Assembly (NCBI GenBank): GCA_023427945.1
Contig: JAEYZR010000269.1
Span: 1 to 13,452, forward strand
DNA: 13,452 nt
Direction: 5' to 3'
Source of the DNA: Pseudomonadota bacterium
GTDB lineage: Bacteria > Pseudomonadota > Gammaproteobacteria > Burkholderiales > Burkholderiaceae_B
Part shown: positions 1 through 5,491 of the stretch, one piece after another
Position numbering within the stretch: position 1 is the stretch's first letter
Layout: the number at the start of each line of letters is the position of its first letter
Made by a program: the position numbers and the translations under genes
Notes under the pieces: generated by a model
Told to the model about the DNA's origin: nothing
The model's input: the letters and a program-made list of their open reading frames with translations, nothing else
Database searches by the model: none

Positions 1-1
1 C

Positions 2-241
2 CACATCACCGTTCTGTATTTCGCCCGCATCGCCGAACTGACCGGCATGCGCCAGGAAACCATCGCGGCCACCGGCATCGGCAATGGCCATGCACTGCTG
101 ACTGCCATCACGGCGCGCCATCCCGCCCTGGCCAGCGTGAAGAACCTCCGGCTGGCGGTCAACCAGACACATGCGCCCACCGGCGTGAACATCGCAGCGG
201 GCGACGAAGTGGCGCTGTTCGAGCCCGTCACGGGAGGCTAG
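2..241 (+). CDS. moaD: MoaD, molybdopterin synthase small (sulfur carrier) subunit, 5'-truncated
   Basis: Sulfur-carrier subunit of molybdopterin synthase. Its C-terminal glycine is converted to a thiocarboxylate that donates sulfur to precursor Z (cPMP) in complex with MoaE. The window opens inside the gene: the frame is open from base 2 (HITVLYFARIAEL...) and gives 79 residues before TAG. The family usually has about 81-85, so only the start codon and perhaps a residue or two are missing. The beta-grasp fold signature is clear: a hydrophobic first strand (ITVLYFARIAELTG), LAVNQTHAP in the middle, then GDEVALFEPVTGG, ending in the obligatory Gly-Gly. An internal ATG at 47 is methionine 16 of the visible protein and not the start. 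moaE follows after 4 bp, so the two subunits are made from one message. Family assignment is secure; only the true start is unseen. Confidence 0.95.
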   Translation, partial: HITVLYFARIAELTGMRQETIAATGIGNGHALLTAITARHPALASVKNLRLAVNQTHAPTGVNIAAGDEVALFEPVTGG

Positions 242-245
242 AGGC

Positions 246-713
246 ATGATCGAGGTCACCCACGCCGATTTCGACACCGCCGCGCTTTTGCAGGGCGTTC
301 ACGAGCGCACCGCCGGGCGCGCAGGCGCCATGGTCAGCTTCACCGGCTTCGTGCGCGACTATGCGAGCGATACGTCCACGCAGTCGCTGTTCCTGGACTA
401 CTACCCCGGCATGTGCGAACGGGAACTGCAGGCCATCGCCGATCAGGCGCGTGCGCGCTGGGATGTGCAGGATGCGGTCATCGTGCACCGTGCCGGCGAG
501 ATGGCACTGGGCGAGCAGATCGTGCTGGTGGCGGTGGCCAGCGCCCATCGCGGCGATGCTTTTGCGGCCTGTGAATTCATCATGGATGCGCTGAAAACCC
601 GGGCGCCCTTCTGGAAACGAGAAACCCTTGCCGATGGCAGCAGCTTCTGGGTGGAAGCACGCGAGAGCGACATGCAGCGCATCCGGGCATGGGAACAGGA
701 GACAAAAAAATGA
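246..713 (+). CDS. moaE: MoaE, molybdopterin synthase catalytic (large) subunit
   Basis: Catalytic subunit of molybdopterin synthase, which inserts two sulfurs from MoaD thiocarboxylate into cPMP to form the dithiolene of molybdopterin in the cytoplasm. It has 155 residues, normal for the family (about 150). Visible hallmarks are SFTGFVRDY (Arg37), the ASAHRGDAF segment (His101), and LKTRAPFWKRE with Lys117 and Lys124. These match the E. coli MoaE active-site residues Arg39, His103, Lys119 and Lys126 with a constant offset of two. The ATG at 246 is preceded by GGAGG at about 232-236, eight or nine bases upstream, which supports this start. The last codons (aca aaa aaa tga) contain seven consecutive A residues and overlap the moaB start as ATGA. 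See the separate entry on this slippery heptamer. Confidence 0.96.
   Translation: MIEVTHADFDTAALLQGVHERTAGRAGAMVSFTGFVRDYASDTSTQSLFLDYYPGMCERELQAIADQARARWDVQDAVIVHRAGEMALGEQIVLVAVASAHRGDAFAACEFIMDALKTRAPFWKRETLADGSSFWVEARESDMQRIRAWEQETKK
704..710 (+). other. A7 heptamer (A AAA AAA) at the moaE/moaB overlap
   Basis: Seven consecutive A bases lie between the AGGAG ribosome binding site of moaB (697-701) and its ATG (710-712). In the moaE frame they read as the last base of aca followed by two aaa codons and the TGA stop. That matches the X_XXY_YYZ phasing of a -1 slippery heptamer. A -1 slip, or transcriptional insertion of one A, would run moaE directly into the moaB frame. The simplest reading is an A-rich, unstructured spacer that helps moaB initiation. 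Frameshifting is an inference only. Confidence 0.4.
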
Positions 714-1240
714 ATACGCAAGGTCGGACACCCCTGGCCATCGCCATCCTGACGGTCAGCGACAAACGCACCGCGCAGGACGATACGGCAGGCGACCTTC
801 TGGACAGCCTGGCCTCGCAGGCAGGTCATCATGTGGTGCGCCGGGCCATATCGTCGGGCAACCTGTATGACGTGCGACGCATCATGAGCGACTGGATCGC
901 CGATCCCGAAGTCGCCGTGATCCTGACCACCGGCGGCACGGGCTTTGCAGAGAAGAACACCACGCCTGAAGCCGTGCGCGTCTTGTTCGACAAGGAAATC
1001 GAGGGCTTCGGAGAACTTTTCCGGCAGGTGTCGTTTGCCGAAATCGGCGGCGCGGCGATCCAGTCGCGCGCGATTGCCGGCTATGCGAACCGCACGGTGG
1101 TGTTCTGCGTGCCGGGCTCCAACAACGCCTGCCACACGGCATGGGAATTCATTATTCGCGATCAATTGGACAGCGGCCAGAAGCCCTGCAATTTCGCCAA
1201 CAAGGTCGGCGCACTGCCGCCACGCAAGGAATCCGCATGA
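710..1240 (+). CDS. moaB: MoaB/Mog-family molybdopterin adenylyl transferase
   Basis: Member of the MoaB/Mog family, which activates molybdopterin by adenylylation before metal insertion by MoeA. In organisms without a separate Mog, MoaB-type proteins do this job; E. coli MoaB itself is dispensable. The protein has 176 residues and resembles E. coli MoaB along its length: AILTVSDKR near the N-terminus, DDTAGD, TTGGTGF (molybdopterin-binding loop), the FGELFRQVSF region, SRAIAGYAN, VPGSNNAC, and PCNF near the C-terminus. I chose the ATG at 710 rather than an in-frame ATG at 689. It sits eight bases after AGGAG (697-701) and forms an ATGA overlap with the moaE stop. The gene ends in another ATGA overlap with moeA, so translational coupling through moaE-moaB-moeA is likely. 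Whether it acts as Mog here cannot be read from sequence. Confidence 0.93.
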   Translation: MNTQGRTPLAIAILTVSDKRTAQDDTAGDLLDSLASQAGHHVVRRAISSGNLYDVRRIMSDWIADPEVAVILTTGGTGFAEKNTTPEAVRVLFDKEIEGFGELFRQVSFAEIGGAAIQSRAIAGYANRTVVFCVPGSNNACHTAWEFIIRDQLDSGQKPCNFANKVGALPPRKESA

Positions 1241-2445
1241 TGATGGAATTTGACGAGGCCCAACGGCGCCTGGCCGAAGCCGCCCCCGCACCCTCGCAAC
1301 ACGAAACGGTGTCGCTCGGTCAGCTGGCAGGCCGTATCCTGGCTCAGGACGTGCATGCCACGATGGACATGCCCCCGGCGGACAACAGCGCCATGGACGG
1401 CTATGCGGTGCGCATCGGCGACCTGCGCGACGCCGACGCGCTGACGGTCTCGCAGACCATCTACGCGGGCCAGGCACCTGACAGACTGGCGCCCGGCACG
1501 GTCGCCCGCCTGTTCACAGGCAGCCTGCTGCCGCAGGGCGCCGATACCGTGATCATGCAGGAAGACGTGCAGGCCCAGGGCGACCAGATCACGGTCACGG
1601 GGCAGCACACGACCGGCCAGCATGTGCGCCGCCGTGGCGAAGACACCAAGTCCGGCGCCTTGCTGATTGCCGCAGGCACTCGACTGAACGCCGCCCACGT
1701 GGCCTTGCTGGCCACCCAGGGCGTGGCGCAGGTGGCCGTCATCCCGCGTCTGCGGGTGGGCATTCTCACCACCGGCGACGAACTCGTGGTGCCGGGCGAA
1801 ACGCGCGCCGACCACCAGATCTACAACTCCAACTCGCCCATGCTGAGCGCCCTGATCGAAGGCATGGGCGCACAGGTTGCCCTGGCCCTGCACGCCCCTG
1901 ACGATCTGGACAGTCACACCGCAGCGTTCAAGCGTTTGTCCGAACAGTGCGACCTCGTCCTGAGCGTGGGTGGCGTGTCGGTGGGCGACAAAGACATGGT
2001 CAAGCCTGCGCTGCAGGCGCTGGGCGCCACGCTGGACATGTGGCGCGTGCGCATGAAACCGGGCAAACCGGTCGCCCTGGCCCATCTGGACGGTGTGCCA
2101 GTGGTGGGGCTGCCCGGCAACCCGGTGTCGGCCTACGCCGTATTCACGCTGCTGGTGACGCCCTTGATGCGCCGGATGCAGGGGCGCACGGATATCTTCC
2201 CCTACGTCAGCCACGTGACGCTGCGCACCGCCCACCCGTGCAAGGACGCCCGGGAAGAATTCCTGCGCGTGCAACTGCATCTGGTGACCGGCAGCAACGC
2301 CGAACTCACGCTGTTCGAGCGCCAGGGTTCCGGAGTGGTCAGCTCACTCACCTGGGCCAGCGGTCTGGCACGCATCCCCGCCGGCGTCACGGTGTACGAC
2401 GGCGAGAAAGTCGCCTATTACGAGTTCTCGCGCTGGCTGAACTGA
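1237..2445 (+). CDS. moeA: MoeA, molybdopterin molybdenumtransferase
   Basis: Inserts molybdate into adenylylated molybdopterin to form active molybdenum cofactor. The 402 residues match the usual length of about 400-410. Visible motifs are PADNSAMDGYAV (residues 47-58, with the conserved Asp54), TGSLLPQGADTV (94-105), the RRRGED segment with Asp136, TTGDEL (178-183) opening the MoCF-like domain, YNSNS (196-200), SVGGVSVGDKD (243-253), and MKPGKPVA followed by GLPGNPVSAY (291-300). Domains follow the family order: N-terminal MoeA domain, central molybdopterin-binding domain, C-terminal beta domain. The start at 1237 overlaps the moaB stop (ATGA) and lies after AAGGA at about 1227-1231. Three ATG codons occur in a row, so initiation could be at 1237, 1240 or 1243. 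The 3' end runs 28 bp into the oppositely directed mobA. Length and motifs suggest an intact enzyme. Confidence 0.96.
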   Translation: MMMEFDEAQRRLAEAAPAPSQHETVSLGQLAGRILAQDVHATMDMPPADNSAMDGYAVRIGDLRDADALTVSQTIYAGQAPDRLAPGTVARLFTGSLLPQGADTVIMQEDVQAQGDQITVTGQHTTGQHVRRRGEDTKSGALLIAAGTRLNAAHVALLATQGVAQVAVIPRLRVGILTTGDELVVPGETRADHQIYNSNSPMLSALIEGMGAQVALALHAPDDLDSHTAAFKRLSEQCDLVLSVGGVSVGDKDMVKPALQALGATLDMWRVRMKPGKPVALAHLDGVPVVGLPGNPVSAYAVFTLLVTPLMRRMQGRTDIFPYVSHVTLRTAHPCKDAREEFLRVQLHLVTGSNAELTLFERQGSGVVSSLTWASGLARIPAGVTVYDGEKVAYYEFSRWLN

Positions 2446-3059
2446 GCGCTCGCCACAATCGCCTGCGCCTGCGCCAGCTCGATGGGTGTGTTGATATTCA
2501 GAAACGTGTGATCGGGCACATCATCGAAGGCGACTTCGATGACGGCCACCTCGCGCTGCCACTGCCCCACCTTGCGCATGCCGGCCGCCAGCGCCGCCTT
2601 CAGATGTGCCTGCAGCTCGCAGCGCACGACCATAAAAACCGGCTGACGCCAACCGCGGTGAACGACCAGCGCGCCAGGCGCATCGGCCTGCAATGCGGCC
2701 TTGTGCAGACGTCCCACCCAGCCCGCTGGCAGAAACGGCGCATCACATGGTGCGACGGCCAGCCAGTCGGCGGTGCTGACCGTCATGGCCGCCAGCACAC
2801 CGGCCAGAGGACCGCGCCGTTCGTCGGTCTCGGCCGTGTCATCGGGCACCGGCACACCCAGGGCGCGATAACGATCTTCTGCGTAGGGCGTGCTGACATA
2901 AAGCGTGTCTACCTGAACACTCAGGTTGCGCGCAACGTGTTCGATCAGCGGAACGCCTGCAAGCCGCAGCCAGGCCTTGTCGCACGGCACATCGGCCGTC
3001 TGCATGCGCGAAGAATAGCCGCCGGCCAGCACCACGCCATCGATGCGCGCCATGGTCAT
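2418..3059 (-). CDS. mobA: MobA, molybdenum cofactor guanylyltransferase
   Basis: Attaches GMP from GTP to Mo-molybdopterin, making the bis-MGD cofactor that formate dehydrogenase needs. It has 213 residues with the nucleotidyltransferase fold: LAGGYSSRM (11-19), then D27-K28, GPLAG (83-87), APCDAPFLP (103-111), RQPVF (138-142) and NINTPIEL (188-195). It is odd that the usual short link between RM and DK (for example RMGGVDK in E. coli) is replaced by seven residues, QTADVPC. This is an insertion of about four residues, with loss of the glycine after RM. The first ATG (3057-3059) overlaps the moaA stop. A second in-frame ATG at 3051-3053 is better placed behind GGCGG and may be the true start, giving 211 residues. 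The gene is last in the leftward operon, and its 3' end overlaps moeA tail to tail by 28 bp. A MobA assignment is clearly better than other nucleotidyltransferases because of GPLAG and NINTP. Confidence 0.9.
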   Translation of the reverse strand: MTMARIDGVVLAGGYSSRMQTADVPCDKAWLRLAGVPLIEHVARNLSVQVDTLYVSTPYAEDRYRALGVPVPDDTAETDERRGPLAGVLAAMTVSTADWLAVAPCDAPFLPAGWVGRLHKAALQADAPGALVVHRGWRQPVFMVVRCELQAHLKAALAAGMRKVGQWQREVAVIEVAFDDVPDHTFLNINTPIELAQAQAIVASAQFSQRENS

Positions 3060-4186
3060 CCGCCGATGTAGCTCATTTCGATACGAGGGTCCTGCGCTTC
3101 ACCTTCGTTGGCACGCCCCCGGCGCTCGGAGTAGTTGTCGGCGCGCACATTCCAGATGCCTGCCAGGGCCTGGGCAAACACCGAATCGTCATCGGGATGG
3201 TCACGCAGGCTGGCACGCAGATCGTGTCCGCGGGAAGCGAACAGACAGGTGAAGAGCTGGCCTTCGGGCGACAGCCTTGCCCGCGTACAGCCACCGCAGA
3301 AAGCATGCGACACGCTGGAGATCACGCCGATCTCGCCGCCACCGTCCAGATAACGCCAACGCTCGGCCACGCGCCCCATCAGGGGCTCGGACACGGGTTC
3401 GAGCGGGTGGTGCTGCGCAATCGCGGCAATCACTTCGTCGCTGGGCAGGACTTCCTGCATGTTCCAGCCGTTGGTCGCCCCCACGTCCATGTATTCGATG
3501 AACCGCAGGATGTGGCCCGAATGGCGAAACTGCTGCGCCATAGGCAGTATCTGGTCATCGTTCAAGCCCCGGCGCACGACCATGTTGACTTTCACGGGGC
3601 CCAGGCCGGCGTCGGCGGCCGCCTGTATGCCGGCCAGCACATCGTCGGGGGTGTAGGTGCTGTCGCTCATGCTGGCAAAGCGCAGCGGGTCCAGCGCATC
3701 CATGCTCACCGTCACGCGGGACAAGCCCGCATCGGCCAGGGATCGGGCTTTGCGGGCCAGCAGACTGGCATTGGTGGTCAGCGTGAGTTCAAGCGGTGCG
3801 CCCGATGGGGTGCGAATCTCGGCCAGCATGCCCACCAGCCGGTCCAGGTCCTTGCGCAGCAGCGGTTCGCCGCCGGTCAGGCGGATCTTCTGCGTGCCCA
3901 GGCGCGCAAAGATCCGGGCGGCGCGTGTGATCTCTTCAAAAGACAACAACGCCGAATGCGGCATGAAGGTGTAGCTGGAATCGAACACATCGCGCGGCAT
4001 GCAATACGTGCACCGGAAATTGCACCGGTCGGTGACCGAGATACGCAGATCGCGCAACGGGCGCTCACGCGCGTCGCGCAACGGCTCGCCCGGCGCCGGC
4101 AAGGCATGGGCCGACGGCGTGGCCAACGCATGGCCGCGCAAAGCCGCTGTGCTGCGGCGATCCTGCAGGAAGATCACTTTGTCCAT
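3056..4186 (-). CDS. moaA: MoaA, GTP 3',8-cyclase (radical SAM)
   Basis: Radical-SAM enzyme of the first step of molybdenum cofactor synthesis, converting GTP to 3',8-cyclo-7,8-dihydro-GTP, which MoaC then turns into cPMP. It has 376 residues, slightly long because of an N-terminal extension of about 40 residues before LRDLRISVTDRCNFRCTYC. The radical-SAM cluster cysteines are C55, C59 and C62 (CxxxCxxC). RLTGGEPLL (102-110) binds SAM. The second 4Fe-4S cluster is ligated by C297, C300 and C314 (FCGGCTRARLSPEGQLFTC). The protein ends in Gly-Gly (375-376), the conserved tail that reaches the active site. The ATG at 4184-4186 is the most upstream plausible start but has no strong ribosome binding site. 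The gene lies 43 bp downstream of the regulator and overlaps mobA by ATGA (3056-3059). moaC is absent from the window. Confidence 0.96.
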   Translation of the reverse strand: MDKVIFLQDRRSTAALRGHALATPSAHALPAPGEPLRDARERPLRDLRISVTDRCNFRCTYCMPRDVFDSSYTFMPHSALLSFEEITRAARIFARLGTQKIRLTGGEPLLRKDLDRLVGMLAEIRTPSGAPLELTLTTNASLLARKARSLADAGLSRVTVSMDALDPLRFASMSDSTYTPDDVLAGIQAAADAGLGPVKVNMVVRRGLNDDQILPMAQQFRHSGHILRFIEYMDVGATNGWNMQEVLPSDEVIAAIAQHHPLEPVSEPLMGRVAERWRYLDGGGEIGVISSVSHAFCGGCTRARLSPEGQLFTCLFASRGHDLRASLRDHPDDDSVFAQALAGIWNVRADNYSERRGRANEGEAQDPRIEMSYIGG

Positions 4187-4193
4187 TGGCCGA

Positions 4194-4227
4194 TCATAGT
4201 CTGTGTTGGCACGTGCTCATAGTCTGT
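4194..4227. repeat. Two 11-bp direct repeats flanking an 8-bp palindrome upstream of moaA
   Basis: TCATAGTCTGT occurs at 4194-4204 and again at 4217-4227, a 23-bp period, in the 43-bp gap between the regulator stop and the moaA start. Between them lies the perfect palindrome GCACGTGC (4209-4216). Read on the - strand, the leader also holds two tiny overlapping ORFs (4220 to 4194 and 4197 to 4174) ahead of and across the moaA start. This could be a protein-binding site, a leader controlling moaA, or a small local duplication. Confidence 0.5.
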
Positions 4228-4229
4228 CA

Positions 4230-5339
4230 TCAGCGCATGCCGCTGCGCACGCCGCTGCGCACGCCGAATGCCTGCTCCATCGTTTGCAGGCTCCCGGTCT
4301 GCGAGGCGTCATAGCCGACCAGGGTGCCCACGAAATCCCGATAGTCCTGACTGCGCATCACGCGCAGCAGTGCCTGCATGGCCGGCGTGTTCAGCGCCTC
4401 GCGGCGCATGGCAAAGAAATATCGCTCGCGCACCAGGGGAATGAAGTCCAGCTTGAAGCGCACGGCGGCCGTCTCCACACCCACACCGGTGTCGGCCATG
4501 CCGCTGGCAATATGGGCCGCAATGGCCATGTGCGTGAACTCGTTGGACTCGTAGCCCTGCACCTGATCGATGGCAATGTGTGCGCGCTGCAGCATCAGCC
4601 CGATCAGATAACGCGTGCTCGATCCGATCTGCCGGTTCACGAAGCGCACGTCCGGGCGTGCCACGTCTTCGATGGCGAGAATCTGCTTGGGGTTGCCCGG
4701 CTGCACGAACAGCCCCGTATTGCGCACCGCCAGGTGGATCAACAACACGTCCTGCCCGTTCATCCACTGCGCATACCGCTCCATGATGGGCACTTCGAAC
4801 TGGCCCAGCGGCACCTGGAAACCTGCCAGGTCGCACTCGTCGCTGGCCAGCGAGGCCAGGGCCTCGATGGCAGTTCGATAGCGCAATTCGACGCTGGGCT
4901 CGACCCGCGCCATGTGCTGCATCAGCGCTTCCACCGCGAAGCCGTGGCTGGCATGCAGGCGCAGATGCGGCACGTTCTCCGGCATCAGGCGCGCCAGTTC
5001 TTCCTGCAGTTCGGAAGCCATGCTCTCCAGGGTCGGCATCAGGCGCGCACCGATGCGCCGGTTGGCCCACACCAGCTTTTCGGCAAATGGCGACAGCGAC
5101 GTGCCCTGGCGGCGCCGCGTGAGGATAAGCGGCGTGTCGAACAGGGCCTCGAAGCGGCGCAGGATGCCCCAGGCATGCCGATAGGACATGCCGCAGGCCT
5201 TGCACGCTTGCGCAATGTTGCCCGTGGCGTCGATGGCGGCAAGCACACTCAGCAAATCGGTGATGGCGACCTCTTCGCCATCACCGTCGGCGCTGAGCGA
5301 CCACGAGTGATTCAGACGGACCCTGAACTTATATGTCAT
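4230..5339 (-). CDS. fdsR: ModE/LysR-type winged-helix regulator with periplasmic-binding-protein-like domain (FdsR-like)
   Basis: Probable transcriptional regulator of the divergent formate dehydrogenase operon. It has 369 residues. Residues about 25-100 form a winged helix of the ModE/LysR class: LLSVLAAIDATGNIAQACKA, then CGMSYRHAWGILRRFE as the recognition region, then a wing with LTRRRQGTSLSPFAEKL. SYRHAW recalls ModE (SYKSAW). Residues about 125-345 resemble the PBP-like domain found fused to HTH or MoeA proteins (GMADTGVGVETAAVRF, FIPLVRERYFFAMRRE). No signal peptide or membrane segment is seen, so it is cytoplasmic. The ATG at 5339 is the only reasonable start, because an in-frame TAA lies just upstream; no good ribosome binding site precedes it. 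The tail encodes VRSGVRSGMR from a 12-bp repeat and ends in two adjacent TGA codons. The symbol rests on position next to fdsGBACD, as I recall for Cupriavidus necator. The ligand (formate, molybdate or tungstate) is unknown. Confidence 0.82.
   Translation of the reverse strand: MTYKFRVRLNHSWSLSADGDGEEVAITDLLSVLAAIDATGNIAQACKACGMSYRHAWGILRRFEALFDTPLILTRRRQGTSLSPFAEKLVWANRRIGARLMPTLESMASELQEELARLMPENVPHLRLHASHGFAVEALMQHMARVEPSVELRYRTAIEALASLASDECDLAGFQVPLGQFEVPIMERYAQWMNGQDVLLIHLAVRNTGLFVQPGNPKQILAIEDVARPDVRFVNRQIGSSTRYLIGLMLQRAHIAIDQVQGYESNEFTHMAIAAHIASGMADTGVGVETAAVRFKLDFIPLVRERYFFAMRREALNTPAMQALLRVMRSQDYRDFVGTLVGYDASQTGSLQTMEQAFGVRSGVRSGMR
4239..4262. repeat. Two tandem copies of a 12-bp unit at the 3' end of the regulator gene
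   Basis: The unit GCCGCTGCGCAC is repeated exactly at 4239-4250 and 4251-4262, with a degenerate third copy just to the left (CAGCGCATGCC, 4231-4241). On the - strand it encodes VRSG-VRSG-MR at the extreme C-terminus of the regulator. It looks like replication-slippage expansion of a dispensable tail. Confidence 0.6.
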
Positions 5340-5350
5340 TTATTTCATAT
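5331..5350. promoter_or_regulatory. Inverted repeat ATATG-N10-CATAT over the regulator start
   Basis: ATATG (5331-5335) and CATAT (5346-5350) form a perfect 5-bp inverted repeat with a 10-bp AT-rich centre. It covers the start codon of the - strand regulator and the likely transcription start. ModE-type operators are AT-rich inverted repeats rich in TATAT-like arms, so this is a candidate autoregulatory site. The arms are short and the region is AT-rich, so chance is possible. Confidence 0.4.
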
Positions 5351-5356
5351 TGAAGA

Positions 5357-5386
5357 GTATCAACATGCAGATTAGAGTGCTGAAAA
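5357..5386 (-). promoter_or_regulatory. Candidate sigma-70-like promoter for fdsR-moaA-mobA
   Basis: On the - strand, TTTTCA (5386 to 5381) and TGATAC (5362 to 5357) are separated by 18 bp. Each matches the sigma-70 consensus at four of six positions. Transcription would begin near 5350, leaving a leader of only about 10 bases before the ATG at 5339. That fits the lack of a ribosome binding site and would place the ATATG-N10-CATAT repeat across the start point. This is inference from a modest match. Confidence 0.3.
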
Positions 5387-5461
5387 CAAGGACTTGCAGA
5401 CGTACGCTCGCTTTATTATGCAAATATAAACATATTTAGCGAATAACGGCTGCATATTAGA
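5366..5461. repeat. Near-identical 11-bp direct repeats TGCAGATTAGA / TGCATATTAGA
   Basis: TGCAGATTAGA (5366-5376) and TGCATATTAGA (5451-5461) match at 10 of 11 positions, in the same orientation, 85 bp apart, which is close to eight helical turns. They bracket the AT-rich core of the divergent region. Such a pair could be recognised by one regulator bound at two sites, but no experimental motif is known to me. Confidence 0.4.
5422..5437. promoter_or_regulatory. Inverted repeat AAATAT-N4-ATATTT in the fds promoter region
   Basis: AAATAT (5422-5427) and ATATTT (5432-5437) form a perfect 6-bp inverted repeat around AAAC, with GC just outside both arms. It lies 55 bp before the fdsG start, close to where -10 or activator sequences are expected. 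It is a candidate operator for the FdsR-like protein or a ModE-type site. Confidence 0.45.
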
Positions 5462-5480
5462 ACGACAGAGACATTGCATC

Positions 5481-5487
5481 AAGGAGG
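5481..5487 (+). promoter_or_regulatory. Strong ribosome binding site of fdsG
   Basis: AAGGAGG lies four bases before ATG at 5492. It settles the start of fdsG at 5492 in preference to the in-frame TTG at 5474, and so confirms that the long N-terminal extension of FdsG is translated. Confidence 0.85.
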
Positions 5488-5491
5488 CCGT

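Larger units (their letters stand above)
5340..5491. promoter_or_regulatory. Divergent intergenic control region between fdsR and fdsG
   Basis: This 152-bp gap is visibly AT-rich in its central part, unlike every flanking gene, and must hold the promoters for the leftward regulator-moaA-mobA operon and the rightward fds operon. It contains the inverted repeats and direct repeats listed separately. For the + strand, TTGCAG (5394-5399) followed 17 bp later by TATGCA (5417-5422) is a weak sigma-70-like pair, and TATAAA occurs at 5425-5430. No spacing gives a strong consensus promoter, as would suit an activator-dependent operon. Confidence 0.7.

Noticed and set aside
443..2280. - strand open frames of 344 and 372 codons opposite moaE, moaB and moeA
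   Set aside because: They cross several real gene boundaries and have no recognisable domain.
2401..2415. Hairpin GGCGA-GAAAG-TCGCC near the end of moeA as a terminator
   Set aside because: The stem is only five base pairs, it lies inside coding sequence, and no T-run follows on either strand.
1947..5375. + strand open frames of 374, 341 and 390 codons across mobA, moaA and the regulator
   Set aside because: They are antisense to genes with full motif sets; the translations are His/Gln/Arg-rich shadows without ribosome binding sites.
5474..5491. TTG start of fdsG six codons upstream
   Set aside because: The AAGGAGG at 5481-5487 would lie inside the gene, while it is ideally placed for ATG 5492.
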